From the NCBI GenBank assembly GCA_019096195.1, contig JAGTXK010000197.1, forward strand, positions 1-64,000: a stretch of DNA of 64,000 bases, read 5' to 3'. Position 1 is the stretch's first letter. Every line of letters begins with the position of its first letter. The notes under the pieces were generated by a model. That model was not told the origin of the DNA and made no database searches. It worked only from the letters and a program-made list of their open reading frames with translations. Origin of the DNA: Boletus sp. NGJ (taxonomy: Eukaryota; Basidiomycota; Agaricomycetes; Boletales; Boletaceae). A program made the translations under genes and the position numbers. Shown piece by piece: positions 11,375 through 25,748 of the stretch.

Positions 11375-14300
11375 TCACTGTCCTACGAGCTGGCGCACGA
11401 CAAGAATCTCCTCAGCGGACAGCTGGTCCACGTTCGCACCAAAGTTGTTGACGTTTCTTGCCGCACAGTCTTTGAAAAACGTGATGATGTGCTCCTGTGC
11501 GTCGTTAGCGGTCAGCGCCTATCAACCCTTGAGGGGTAGGATATTTACCCTCATGTCAATCTGGGATATGGGATCGTTCCTGAGGTCTTCGTCGTCGCTC
11601 TCATCCAGGATGTCATCGTTGTCGAAAGTGGCGCCGCGTGGACCAAGCATCTCAGAGAGGAAGTTAAATTCCTCTTCTTTGAGTCCTTGGTGTTGTTGCT
11701 CTTCCTCTGTCCATTCTTCGTCCTCATCGTCGGTGTCTACGAATCGCTCACCACCAGGAAAGGAGGCCGACTCAGATTTCGAACGGAGATCATGTACCAG
11801 CAACTTGAGTGCTTTGACGGGGAACGTCACAGATGTGAACTCGTGAGGACCTATAGAAACGGGGAAAAAAAGATGAGAACCGCATTCTGATCAACGCAAG
11901 CTCCCAAAGAAGAAAAAAATGCAAACTACAGAATGACAGAAGCTACACGCACTTGTCTTTGTCCGGGATCTCGTCATAATGACTGCCATGGCAGGATCGC
12001 AATAAACGACCGTCAAAACCTAACCCATGGTCTGGCACCAGAGAAGGTGAACGCACTCACCATTCCTTGTTTCAGGCTTGATGATGATGTCCCCTTTGAC
12101 TAACAAATTCTGCAGAGTGGGGCGGCCAGACACGTAGAGTTGAGAGAGCGTAAGAGTGCTTATCCTCGTTGGCCAGAAACCTTGGAAGGTCTCCGCGTTC
12201 TCGCACCACGTCTGAATTAAGATATCGAGGGCGGTCCGACCCTGCGTAGTTGTCGATTCAAGCATACCCAACACTGTATCCGCCTTGCTGTGTATCAAGA
12301 ACACAAACGGGATTATTAGGCTCTGCAGGAACGTGGCCGTCTTGGCCGTGAGCATCCGCTGCACCATTGCGTGGAGGAGTTCGGGGAGCACGGGGAGCAC
12401 AGAATCACCCGCTCGACGCAAGACGTGGATGATGAGGTCACCGATAACCAGACCACCTGACTCGTCCTCATTTTGGAGGAGCTTAGCGATCAGCTTCAGG
12501 ACATGACCGAGGCCAGACTGTCCAGAAGGATCATGCCATGATAAAATTTGGGAACAATCTTTCCGGACAATCAGCGTGAGACAGACGACACCATTCTGCG
12601 TGGAGTGTGGATGAGTTGCTGGACAGCTACGTAGGAATCACACACCTGCAACACATCTCTGTCCTCTGCATTTTTAAGGCAATTAAAGAGATTTGGGGCA
12701 AGAAGCGCAAAGAATCCGTCTCCAAGACCGCTTTCTGGAGCTCCTCGGATGAGACTCGAAACGAGATCAATAGCTGAACCTGCAATCCAGGATTCCTCAT
12801 GTTTTGCTGTTGTAATCGAGGTGCAAAGAGTTGGCAAGGCTTGTTTTACAACGGTCTCGTACACGCCTGCAGCAGACGATTTCGCGAGTGAGGCAAGGAT
12901 ATCAGTGAAAATTGAAAGGAAGATGGGATCTAATTATGATATTGTCAGTCATCGCGTGGTTCACTTCCTCGTTTGCATGGACAAACCCTTGTTATTTTTT
13001 GCCCACACTTCCAAGGTCGCAAGCACAAGTGAGTTCGCCAAATCAGTTGTAAGCCACGATGCCTTGCCGACATCAAGCACAACCGACATTGTGCCCAAAA
13101 CCAAAGAGAGGGTGTCTTCCGTAGTTAGAAGCAAGAAAGGCCCGAGGTCCTGGGCAATCCGTGCCACGTATGGTGTCAAAACAGAATCTTCAGCCCCCTG
13201 ACAGAAGCTGAAAAACTTCACGTGAGCCTGACAAGTAACCGAACGCAGAAATCAGTTTACTTGTGCACTGCTTTTACAGCGGAAACTTTAACTGGGATGC
13301 TGGAAGAATTTGATTCAATTACGTGCATCGCTGCCTCAAGATATTGCCCAGCCATCTGCAGGGGTAAAAGCTTGGCGAACTGACTCGCGAAAACGAACCC
13401 CCTGCCTTGCAAGAAAGGGAACTCTTACAGATGACATAAGTCAGAGAAAGAATATTAATACATGTCTACTGACCGGTTTGGTTGAGGAGGGAAGGTATGA
13501 CATTAGCAAGCAGTTGCTCAATATCGAGGGGTTGTTGACGGCCAGAATCTTGCTCGTCTTCGATGCATTCGAGAATATCCTCTGCTTGAGAACCAATGGC
13601 CGCAAGGCCAGCTTCTAAAGGCTTCCACCTGTGCTTATGAATAGGTGAATCATCCGATCAGTGATGAAATGGACTTGCCAAGATAGTACCCTTGCTTCCC
13701 GAGCGGTTTGACATGAGCCTATGATTTGTTGCAGATTGTCCTGGAAAGTGGCGCAAACTTCCGCTGGTGAGCGACCCAAGATAGTCTGTATTGACTATCG
13801 CATCAGTTCAGCAGAGCCAAGGGTGGTCGCGCACGTTCAGTAACCCAAACCCAGCGACCCGAACGCCATAGGTTTCAGTTTCATCGTCCTCTTGAGCAAC
13901 GAACGCGTTTGCATTGGTTGCCCAGGTGTCTGCCTGTGCGAGCTCCGTCAACGCTAATTCCAACACTACAGAACCGAAAAGTGCCCACGTCTTCCGCGGT
14001 CATTTGAGCGAATCCGAAAACTACACCAACTAGATTTGTGAGGTTTGGGGATTGGTTTTGGGGGTCAAGCCATTGTTTCGCCCTTCCTCCGCGCACAATA
14101 TTGGAGACGAGATCAAACAAGGGGCAGATAAGATACGGAAGCTCAATAGCCTCATCTTCACTTGACCCGGGTACTGATTCAGTCGCGTTGATATAGTAAA
14201 TCTCATAGACAGGGAAGATGCTCTTGAGATGGGAGAGCGAAGAGTCTAAGAATGACTCAACGTATGCCTTCAACCCGCGAGGGAATGCGGTATTTATGAC

Positions 14301-15410
14301 ATCTAATGCCTACAAATCCGAGCACATGTTAGTGATTACTGGCTTCCGTACTTGTCGTAGGCTCACTTTGAAAACCTGAACCCTAACAGTCAAACCATCC
14401 CAAGTGGGCTGATTCAGCGTATCATTGATAGGATGTCCCAGGATGTCTTTGAATGTGTCCAGCCAAACGGGGAGGATGTTCTCTGTGGCCTCCTTCACAG
14501 CTTGGGGATGTTGCTCCTTGACCATGTAGAGCGCAGTAACACACTGACAGAAGACAGAGACACTCCGCGAACGGGTTAACGGGCTATGTTGCTGAAGGGA
14601 TATTGAATAATGTAAATTTGTGACACAGAGAGGGATTTACCCGTTCATCATTCAGAATGACATGGAGAACTGGTAGTAATTGACGGAGCACAGGTAGAAT
14701 TTGATCTTCTGTAAGATCGGACTTGATGAACTCGGTCAATACTTGCATTGCACCATGGACAGAGTTAGGAGAATTGGACGAAATTAGTTCAATAAGACCA
14801 TTGAGCAGCTCTGGATATTCATCTGGCCAGTCACAGGATGCGATCGAGGACAACACGTGGGCCTGGATAGTGGCGTCAGATCCGTGATTAGACAAAATGC
14901 CGCGACTACGAACACTGAGTGATCTTATTTTTCGATCTGGATCGGAAAGCCCGTTGAAGATAGCCTGACGAATCTGCATCTTTATCTGCAGGGACGTTAA
15001 TCGAGATCGGATGTGAGGAGAATATATCCACCTCGACGGGTGGCGCATTTCCCCTAAATTGAGAGAAGTAGGGAGACCATCGCTCGGTCACATATTTTCT
15101 AAGGATGATGCTGGCAGAGTATAAGACGCGCGACTGTCAGACTGGGTATGAGGAATCAAGGATCAAAGAACTTATCTGTCGAAGAGAAACATTCGCGTTT
15201 TGGGTTAATGTGAGTTGAGACAACGCCAACCCCGCCTCTGGAAACGCGTCAAGATGTCATCAGATTACAATGCTTAGCCTGTCGGTCGCGATGAGGAGAC
15301 TTCCCTGGGTGTTGGAGTACTTCGGAAAGCTTGAGCTCTGCTGCAATCCTGATATTGGCATCGGTGCTGAGGGTATCTACCAACAACTGCTGTATGTTCA
15401 CCGTCGCCAT
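11375..15410 (-). CDS. KAP114: Importin-9 / Kap114 family karyopherin-beta
   Basis: A nuclear import receptor built of HEAT repeats. Family members carry histones, TBP and ribosomal proteins through the pore and release them on RanGTP. Reading from the ATG at 15410: MATVNIQQLLVDTLSTDANI, then EAGLALSQLTLTQNANVSLR, IILRKYVTERWSPYFSQFRG (importin N-terminal domain), NSVHGAMQVLTEFIKSDLTE, many HEAT helices, an acidic loop (VDTDDEDEEWTEEEQQHQGL, about 11700-11745) and the C-terminal block HIITFFKDCAARNVNNFGAN ending at 11375. The acidic loop near the C-terminus is a hallmark of importin-9. The last intron (RMR|EHIITFF) is best read as 54 nt with a GCTAAC branch point. The first two introns lack a GT donor where the protein alignment puts them (see findings). 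It shares a promoter of about 200 bp with the F-box gene. Confidence 0.87.
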
Positions 15411-15617
15411 CGTCGATGTGCGATTGAGCTCGGCTTTTCCTGGTCAATGCGTTGTTGTGTTAACACTCGCTCACGTGTTGGGTGGACGCGTCCGTGGCGG
15501 CAATTGCCGCGAGGTAAACTCAGTGAAGGTCCCTGTGCAAATTGGATTCCGCTCCGACTCCTCCTTCTTTCCTACCACCATCATTAGAGCTTCAATCCGG
15601 AGACACCACAGATTGTG
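15411..15617. promoter_or_regulatory. Bidirectional promoter between KAP114 and the F-box gene
   Basis: The two start codons face away from each other 207 bp apart, so both promoters must lie here or inside the genes. I see no TATA box at a convincing distance. That both genes use this interval is inferred from gene order. Confidence 0.5.
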
Positions 15618-18507
15618 ATGGCTCCCAGGAAACGAGTTCAGTCTCAGTCAGCCGGAACCGCACAAGCGCTAGACGATAACGTCAAGGAGCGCAGTGTCGC
15701 CGCCTGTGTCGCTCACCCGACCTCGAGGAAGAGAAAGCGTCCCTTAGAAAAGTACGATGAAGCGGAGACTTCTCAGGTTGATCAAGCGAAAGTTAAGAGG
15801 CCCAGATGGGGTCGAGTTGTAGGCAGACTCGCTGGCCTCATGGAAATGCCCATGGATATCTTATTTGAGGTACGCCCCTAACCGTATTCTCAGTGTATGC
15901 TTTGCGGACCATTCGTGACTTAGATATTTGGACATCTCATGCCATTAGATGTGTTGCGCCTTGCACGCACTACAAAGCAATTTAGACGTTTGCTCATGCA
16001 TCGTTCCTCCGTATCGATTTGGATAGCCGCCCGCAAAAACGTGCCCGACTTGCCAGACTGTCCCCCTTACATGAGCGAGCCCCAATTTGCAAATCTCGTC
16101 TTTGATACACATTGCCATGTTCGATTCGCTCCTTTCTACTCTCGCATCAGGATCCCTGACGGCCTTCTAGGAATGCTTGTCACCAAACATCCGATCAGTT
16201 GACTGGCGGATTGGGCGACGCATCTGCTCTAAATGCGCCAAGGAATGGTAGGTGTCATTTTTCATCTAGATATTGTTGTCCACCTTGGTGTCACAGCATG
16301 GTAGAGGACTACTCGCTTTTTGTTGGCGAGTCCGTGTACAAGGCAGTCCCCAGTAAATATGGCAGTGAGTGATGGTAGAACCCAACTCCTTTACGCTCAC
16401 CAACTCCTCCCCAGAACGCGGACGCCCGTCCTACTATTCCAAAGATCTACACGAATTTCAAGCAAAGAGGGCATCCTTCACTGACCCCGAGGAGCGCGAC
16501 AAGTTCGTTAAGGAACGCCAGGCTCTGGTCTTTCAAATGGAAAAGGTAATGCAGGTTTTCTACGGCTTTTGTGAGGTTATCCTTGATGAAGAATGTCTAA
16601 CAGCACGGTGCTTTACTCGAAGTTTGGGCCGCTAACCAGGCTAAAGATCGTTCGGAGCAACTTGACGACCTTCGGCGCGAAAGAAAGGAAGCGTGAGTCT
16701 TCTGCGCAGCTGTTCGAAGAGCGAGCTAAATGGCCACATAGAATTATCGAGAAGTTAACAGAACTTGGTTGGGGATTCGAGATCGAACAGATCCCCTATC
16801 GTGATGATTTGTCTCACCACAGACTTGTCAAGCAACCGACTCGCTTGACGTCTCGTAGTAGGTTACGTTTCGTTTTTAGTGGTATTGTCAATCTCAATCG
16901 TTTTAGTTTGGGCCAATATCCAGGTGGAGATGGTCAGATTCATGGAACAGATGAAATCTCAACGTCTTGAGCGCGAACGCAAAGCCCTGGTCATTTCACG
17001 CAAGAGAATTGCGGTATCCATACTACGCGCTTATAAGATTTCGCATCTCCCCTTAACGGAGGTCATGCCTGAGCCGATGGATTTTTGTGCCATCTCTCAG
17101 GTTCTGGAAATTCTTGAACTTCCCACAGAGACACAAGTGACGGAAGATACATTTGCCCCAATCGTGGAGAAAATGGATGACCTCATCGGCGAATGGCGTA
17201 CTCGAATTCTTGGGTCACTCGTCCAGAAGGTCAAGGATTCACTGTATTCTCACAGGCCTCGAGCCAAATGCATGAGCGAAACCCCCGATTCCACAATGAT
17301 GGATAATACGGGGCCCTCCGCAGACCCCACGGGCAAAGGGAAGGCCAAAGTTGTTGAACCATCCATTCCTGATGACTCTCGGATTGTTCAAGATCTTTCA
17401 TTGGCCACTTCTGTCTTCAATTGCAAGTGTTGCAACCCTCGGTTTGGTATCTTCTATGGTCTCTACGACGCTGATTCAGGCTCTGACACCGACTCTACCT
17501 CGTCAGAAGATGACTTTTTGGACTCTTGGGGTTTCGGTTTGGGCCCTTGCCGCCCGCGTTCGAAATCCAATCCGCTTTTCTATCCCAAGGTCCTAGGACA
17601 TCGTTGTCTGACGAAGCAACATGGGTTCAATTGGGATAACCCCAGTGGGGATCCTACCAAGCAATACGATTACCCGATGGGCAACCGTACTCGGTGGACT
17701 TGCAATCTCCTTCAGGTGGATGAGAAAACCGGCAAAATGGCTGCCAATGTTGTTGCGATATGTGGCATGGATCCCGAGATGACGACGACTGTTGAGATGG
17801 ACCAATTGAATTATCAGTTGGCCTGTCTCGAATGCCTCGAGTGGTCAGATGAAGAGTGGGATCAAGCTGAGGCACCGGTCTTTGGTTGGCGCGCGGCAGT
17901 AAGTTCTAGCCTGACCTTGGTTGTTCCTAGATTAAGATTGATGCTTGACCAGGTAACTCACAATTGTCGCTCCCACGCAGGCAGAACAAACATCGGTTGG
18001 AAATTGATCACCGATGAACTTGCGTCTGACGTCGTGGATGTTGACGAAGAATACAGGGCCGGTCAAGCCATCCTTTCAGCTGTTGTCTTGCAAGGCTTAG
18101 TGTCAGATGATGTATACGCTCATCCTTCTGAAGAAGAAGAGTCTTGGCTCTGTGCACACTGTCTGGATCTTCCGACCGAAACAGAGTGTATGGAGCTTTC
18201 TAGAATGAAGACTCATCTGAGTCTGACGTATGCCAACATCGTTCATTTGGCACACACTTGAGGGTTTGACCATGCATCTTCCAGGCATTCTATCTTGGAG
18301 CCACAAGAAAACCAAGATTATTATAAAGACTTCGAGGCCCCACAGGGTCGCAGAGCACGTACACCCCATCTGAAGATTTCCCTCACCATGGACAGACCAG
18401 ACCACATTCCGGCCCCAGGTGAAAAACATATCCGTGACCGGTGGTACTTGAGATTTTCGGAGGACGAGTTGGAAGATGACTATTATGGTGATGATTTCTT
18501 CTTCTGA
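15618..18507 (+). CDS. F-box protein of the Agaricomycete-expanded type
   Basis: Starts at the ATG at 15618 (MAPRKRVQSQSAGTAQALDD). A basic, NLS-like segment (SRKRKRPLEK) precedes an F-box: RLAGLMEMPMDILFEIFGHL then MPLDVLRLARTTKQFRRLLM, interrupted by an intron at about 15871. The next block (SIWIAARKNVPDLPDCPPYM, SEPQFANLVFDTHCH) and a Cys pattern (VDWRIGRRICSKCAKE) are typical of a large family in mushroom-forming fungi. Long helical and acidic regions follow, then Cys pairs (FNCKCCNPRFG; WLCAHCLDLP) and a C-terminal block (EPQENQDYYKDFEAP) reached over a final intron at about 18218-18283. F-box proteins link substrates to the SCF ubiquitin ligase through Skp1; the substrate here is unknown. 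The reading frame appears intact across all exons. Confidence 0.8.
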
Positions 18508-18724
18508 CCAGAGTGATGCTCTTCATAGCTCTGTTTCACGGGCTCGCAGTTCATTGTAAATTATGTTCCGGATATTTTCGTATTGTACTTTCCGCCGTTA
18601 TGTTACGAATCCCTTCTATTGCACAAACGATATTATGGTTGCACATAATGCTGATTTTGCTAAATTATGCAATCGAAAATACTATGCATAAAAGGGAGCG
18701 AAAAAATGGTGGATTACTGAAAAT

Positions 18725-19643
18725 CTAAATAACCAACTCTCCTTCTACACTACCCTTGTCAAGACCTAATCGCGGAAGAATTGCCTCGTAACGATCCCGA
18801 TCTAAACGCTTAAGATACCGGAGAACCTTGGCTCGATCATGAACGAGTTGGCGTAAAGCTCTCCGGTTTGCTACATCCTTTCGGAACTTGAGCAGATGCG
18901 ACCACAATTTGCGGATCTGGTACGTCAGTAGTGCGGCTGCCGGACAAGTGGGTAAGCGTTGGCTTAAGATATTAAACTCAATCCCATACCTTGGACCTCT
19001 GGCCGACCTGTGTCATCTGGTTGTTCAGGAGTCGAAAAGGCTTCAATGATGCGTCTACGATTTTCATAGGCAAAACCTTTCGCGTTCGCGTTCCTGAGGT
19101 CTACCAGCCGGGCGAACATGTTAGCTTTTTGTAGCTCTTCTTTCATGGCCGCTTTCGTGCGCTCTACCGTATCCTCGTCGAACGCGGTGACACCCCTCTC
19201 GACTGTCAAAGTAGGCAGAACTTCGAAAAGCAGTTTCTTCTCCTCCCCTCCCTCTATCCCAAAGCTCAGATGCGAAGGCATGTTCACACTTCCTTCAGAA
19301 AGATGCAAAACCTTGGGTTCTGTTTCTTGAGAGTAAACAGTATCGGGAGTCAATATGGTCTTTTGAAGGTCGCACTCTATCCACTTGTCTTCTTTGTTGT
19401 ATTCGGACCCGAGGACGACGTAGAGACGACCTGCGTCCTTGGCATGTTTACGATCTACTTTGGCCTGTAACTTGGAGACCGTTTTCTTTTGCGCTTGGAG
19501 TTTGGCTCGACAGATGACAGAGGTGTGCAGTTCTGCCCGGCTTAAGGACGCGAGACACCGCGAAGCTAGACGCACAAGGTTAGAATGTTTTTCATGCAAG
19601 TGAATCAAGCTGGCACACCTTGCTTGACGCACGACCTGAACAT
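18725..19643 (-). CDS. Mitochondrial small-subunit ribosomal protein uS15m
   Basis: Three exons. The ATG at 19643 starts MFRSCVKQA, an intron of about 50 nt follows, then SRCLASLSRAELHTSVICRA, which together make a basic, hydroxylated presequence expected to target mitochondria. The middle part is fungal-specific. The C-terminal exon (LTYQIRKLWSHLLKFRKDVA, then NRRALRQLVHDRAKVLRYLK) is the conserved S15 fold that binds 12S/15S rRNA. The protein is longer than bacterial S15, as is usual for fungal Mrps28-type proteins. The frame closes at TAG 18725-18727. Confidence 0.8.
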
Positions 19644-19743
19644 GGAATGACAGGCTGCACTCGTGACGAGTAGCGTGTTCTGGCTGTAGGACCGTGAGAA
19701 AGAAGTAACCGAACGCCTATAAGAACCCTCTGGACAGCGTTTC

Positions 19744-20172
19744 GTCTTTTTCTCAAGGGAGAATGCCACGCTGCGCGATGTAGACCATTCTACCGTCGAT
19801 GACAGTGCCAGTGACTTCGCATTGGAAGTCCTGATCTCTCGAGAGCATCCACCAGCTTAGGAAATGTCGTTTCGACGCTTTTCAGGACACGGCACGTCGA
19901 CATCAACCTGGAACATACCTTTCTGATGTTTTAGTCTACAGGCTTGTTATGTTCCATGTATCTCCGAATTTCAGAATATGAATGTGGCAACCACCCTTTT
20001 GGAGCCGTTTGCGTTTGCGTCCTCGTTTGTGTTCACCGCCTGGAATGTGTCTAGGAAAACTCGGAATACACCACCATCGAGGATTCCGTTACACACGATC
20101 ACATTCAGATGGTACAGCGATTCAAGGTCGAGGTATTGTACATTCGATACAGCTGACGTGCATAGTCAGCGT
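19744..20172 (-). pseudogene. Probable relic of an unidentified gene
   Basis: Directly downstream of the GST gene on the same strand, a frame reads SNVQYLDLESLYHLNVIVCN and GGVFRVFLDTFQAVNTNEDA, then is broken by stops near 19980 and 19960. Protein-like text goes on in shifted frames (VDVDVPCPE; TTFPKLVDALERSG). The long run without stops and its composition suggest former coding sequence. I cannot name the family and cannot exclude a chance open frame. Confidence 0.3.
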
Positions 20173-20961
20173 TTAGGCTAGGTTGCATTCCTTTTCTACA
20201 TCAGCAAGCAATCTTTCCCACTTGCCATCGTGCAAAGAAGCAATTTTCCTCCACTCGTCATCGTGATAAACCCTTTTGAACCAAAGAGAACGAGCCGCAA
20301 GGATAATGTCTGCATAACAAAAGGTATCACCCATCACCCATTTGCCCTCGACCTTGTCATACCACGTCTTCGCAGAATTATAATAGCTCTTCTCAATGAT
20401 TTTCCAATGCGCATCGCGCGTCGGTCCTTCGGGAGACCATTCGTCAACTTTCACTCCCATGGCTGCTTCTCTGGTGGCGACAAAGTACTCCCGGCTACGC
20501 TCATTCAAAAGCTGTGACGTGCGCAGGAGACTAAATCTGAAAGAAGCTCCTCCCAGTGCCTCCAATGCGGAGTCAAAGGCGGTGATCAGGCCTTTGGAGC
20601 CTTTGGGGAAAATAGGCTTCTCCGGGTAGGTCTTGTCGAGGTAATCAGCGATCACCCAAGAATCGGTGATCAAGGCGCCGGTGTTGGGATCGCTGAGAAC
20701 AGGTAGAGTATACTGTTCGCGTCCATCTGACAGCTTGTTAGGTGACGCGCCAATTTCTTTGAGCTTGGGAGCGATGTCAGGATACTCGACCCAGACAGTC
20801 TCGAACGGAAGGTTTTTATAGCCCAAGACGAATCTGGGACGTTCATTGAATGACACAATGCTACGGGGAGCAGTGCTTTCGTACCTTGGTCTCGCAGGAT
20901 TAGGCGACCACCTGTTACCGGGGAGCTTGGAGGGGATGTCATAGAGGACGAGTGGCAACAT
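20173..20961 (-). CDS. Glutathione S-transferase, fungal etherase-like class
   Basis: Two exons. The ATG at 20961 starts MLPLVLYDIPSKLPGNRWSP. An intron of about 51 nt near 20839-20889 separates it from FVLGYKNLPFETVWVEYPDI. The N-terminal thioredoxin-like domain holds ASPNKLSDGREQYTLPVL and the glutathione-binding DSWVIADYLDKTYPEKPIFP; the all-helical C-terminal domain ends KWERLLADVEKECNLA. The pattern matches GTE-type (LigE-like) GSTs that are abundant in saprotrophic basidiomycetes and are linked to detoxifying lignin- or wood-derived compounds. The family assignment is firm; the substrate is inferred. Length is about 245 residues, normal for the class. Confidence 0.85.
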   Translation of the reverse strand: MLPLVLYDIPSKLPGNRWSPNPARPRYESTAPRSIVSFNERPRFVLGYKNLPFETVWVEYPDIAPKLKEIGASPNKLSDGREQYTLPVLSDPNTGALITDSWVIADYLDKTYPEKPIFPKGSKGLITAFDSALEALGGASFRFSLLRTSQLLNERSREYFVATREAAMGVKVDEWSPEGPTRDAHWKIIEKSYYNSAKTWYDKVEGKWVMGDTFCYADIILAARSLWFKRVYHDDEWRKIASLHDGKWERLLADVEKECNLA

Positions 20962-21417
20962 CGCGAGTATGCGACCTACTCCGAGTCATGCTGCGCATCT
21001 TTTATCTAGTGGATAGCCTCAGCGCCTTCTGCTTCATCAGCATCAATAACATACGGTCAGCTGCCGCTCTCATCGTCGTGCGGGCCTTTTCTGCCCACCG
21101 GTTTCATGCTTGCGTTGTAAGTGCCTATCTGATCGAGGATTGGTGGCGTTTCAAGGCCTGCGGGTCACGGGAAAATCGCAGTAGCCAAGACTAGTCTGGT
21201 GAATTCAGTACAGTCAGTCAGAATGCACAACGTTGGCACCGCCAAAAAGCCATGCACTATGAGAGAAATGTACTACAGTATTTCAGAAGGAAAGAGACCC
21301 GCAAATGCCCAAATTTTCTCTCATTGACTACTGTCAGGGGCTTCTTCCTGATACGGTACTGTGGGAAGGTGTCGCTTCCATTGATCCCTCAAGTAGGACC
21401 TATAACTCCACTACGAC
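20962..21417. other. Bidirectional upstream region of GST (minus) and NOG2 (plus)
   Basis: The start codons of the two genes diverge across about 456 bp. No convincing coding sequence is present here and I see no recognisable element. Confidence 0.45.
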
Positions 21418-23758
21418 ATGGCGTCGACAAAGAAACGAACAGCGACGTCCTCACCCAGGGCGCGCTCCTCCTCTTCCAAGGATATATCGCTTAAAAAAGT
21501 CAAAGGAGAGAACTTTTATCGCAATGCGAAACAAGCTGCGCGAGCCAAGCTGCTCACGGGGGGAAAGGCAGTCCGGGACAAGGACGGAAACATCATCAAG
21601 GCAGCTGCTTTCCAAAAGGGCGAAAAAGAGGCTAATCCAGGGCGTGTCCAGCCCGATCGACGATGGTTTGGTACGTTTTCGAGTGCCGGAATGTGTTCGG
21701 ATTGCTGACAGTGGATGGATGAAAATCATCATCAGGCAACACGAGAGTGATATCACAAACCGCTCTTGATCACTTCAGGACGAGTCTGTCCACCAAAAAG
21801 GATGATCCCTACTCCGTCCTTTTGCGCCGCAATAAACTTCCTATGGCCCTTTTGGACGATGCAGCCAACCCAAATGTCCGCAAGGTAAGCTCTCGTTACG
21901 GTTCATCTACATGCCTTCCTCTTATTCACATATAGCGATCACATATCGTGGAAACCGAGCCATTTAGTGAGACATTTGGTCCTAAAGCGCAGCGAAAGAA
22001 GCCAAGGATGGACGTCGGAACATTTGAGGAACTTAGCAAAGTTGGCGCAGCAGCTGCCGAACGGACTGAAGACCTTGCGGAGGTTTTGTCAGGTATTACA
22101 ATCGTTATTCATGACGAGTTTTTCACATTAACAAAACTTTTAGTGGATTCGCAGCACGTCTTTGCCGGGGATTTCCCACCAATGTATGCTGATTATATCG
22201 AACCAATATTCGCAAAAGGGACCTCGCGGCGCATATATGGAGAGCTGTACAAGGTGATAGACTCTTCAGACGTCATCTTGCACATTTTGGATGCCCGTGA
22301 TCCACTCGGGACCATGTGCGAGTCGGTATTGGAGTACTTGAAGAAGGAAAAGGCACACAAGCAAGTTGTCTTGGTCATCAACAAGTGCGATTTGGTGCCT
22401 AACTGGGTAACTGTGAGTCTCTGCATGTGTGACATTTACTCGAAGCTGAGTGAATCGTCTTTTGATAGGCAAGATATATACAACATCTTACCCCAAGATA
22501 CCCTACAATCGCCTTCCACGCGTCACCGAATCACTCCTTCGGGAAGGGTTCTCTCATACAGCTCCTTCGACAGTTTTCACAGCTCCACTCGGATAAGAAG
22601 CAAATCTCCGTAGGTTTTGTGGGATATCCCAACGTTGGGAAAAGCAGTGTGATAAATACCCTCAAAAGTGGCAAGGTTTGTCGCGTCGCGCCGGTTCCGG
22701 GAGAAACCAAAGTTTGTCACTCCCCTTCAGTACCGTGGCCAATTACCTGATGCACCTTTTCGCTTCAGGTTTGGCAATACATCACACTAACTCGACGGAT
22801 CTATCTCATCGATTGTCCTGGAATTGTACCCATATCTGCACACGATTCACACACCTCAACAGTTCTCAAGGGCGTAGTGCGTGTCGAAGCCTTGCCTACA
22901 CCGTCCGAACATATACCTGCACTAATGGAGCGCGTAAAACCGCTTTATATTTCCCGAACGTATGATATTCCCCTTCCTGATCCAGACGACCCAACGCAAG
23001 GGTGGGACCCCGAACAGTTTATGAATGTACTAGCGAAGACCAAGGGCCGGCTTCTAAAAGGCGGAGAACCAGATGTGGACGGTGTTGCCAAAATCATTCT
23101 TAGTGATTGGGTCCGAGGCCGCATACCGTTTTTCGTTCCACCGCCTGAACGACCCGAGGAGCTTAACATGGCCGAGGCGAAATCAAAGGCTAAAGGCAAG
23201 GCCAAGGCCGTGGCGGAGGAAAATGAAGAAAAGGAAGCTGTGAGTATCAAGCAGAACCTCAACTCGATTATGCAGAAGAACACCTTCCTCGCTGAGGACA
23301 TCAGGCCGATGGAGGGAACTAGCGGAACGGCCTTATCGGACGAGGGTTCTCCTGAGGAGGAACAAGGGGCGTCGGAGGATACCTCCGATGGTGGTGGCGA
23401 CCCGGAGCTGTCTTGGAATGACGTCTTTGAAGAGGAGGGTCAATCCAATACGGTTGTGCAATCTGCTAACGGTAAGGCGTCTTGCGACGCGCCATCCTCA
23501 TTGGTCGATCTCATCTTCTGGTAGGGGATATGTCTTCGGACGCAGAGTCGCCCGCCCTTCCCAAAAAAGAGCCTCGAATGAGAACTAGCAAAGTACGTCA
23601 CTTCTTAACCCGCCTTTCTGTGACACTCACACCTGTTGTAGAAAAGAGCCGAAAACTTTTACACGAACGCGAATGTGAAGAACAAAAGTCGCGGCAAGGC
23701 AGCATTACTCAAGTCACTGCCGGTTGGCAAGAACGGCGAGGGTCGGAAGCACCGCTGA
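21418..23758 (+). CDS. NOG2: Nog2/Nug2 nucleolar GTPase, 60S ribosome assembly
   Basis: Nog2 is a circularly permuted GTPase that binds late nucleolar pre-60S particles and checks their maturation before export. The N-terminal NGP1 domain is clear: [20 protein letters not shown] and [15 protein letters not shown]. The permuted G motifs come in the expected order: G4 NKCDLVP (about 22381), G1 GYPNVGKSS (about 22624), G2 region PGETK and G3 DCPGI (about 22813). [18 protein letters not shown] follows, then a charged tail rich in Glu, Lys and Ala. The last exon ([20 protein letters not shown] to GRKHR) carries a basic nucleolar-type tail and ends at TGA 23758. Introns are canonical. Enolase follows on the same strand after about 270 bp. 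Confidence 0.9.
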
Positions 23759-24031
23759 GACACGTCGCATGGTGCTACTGTATCATTTTGGACCGCGTAC
23801 TAAAGATCAAAAGCTTATAGCTGTGATATACGAAATATAGAATTCATTCGCATGCGCGCATTTTCTCCGCACGGGGTTGCTGGTTGTTTAATGAGCATCT
23901 CTGCCTTTTCCGTCGGGGACGGTCGTTGGACACTTGGACTCGTGCAAAAAGATAATCAGTTTCCCACGACGATTGCGCGCTCCCTATAAGATTGATCACC
24001 ACTGAAACTTGGCGTCTCTGCTCTCTCAATC

Positions 24032-25748
<1,717 letters not shown>

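Noticed and set aside
11521-11550. Apparent 30-nt ultra-short intron near the KAP114 C-terminus
   Set aside because: Using the next acceptor (GACGCACAG) gives a 54-nt intron with a GCTAAC branch point and a protein end (MREHIITFFKDC) that fits the family better.
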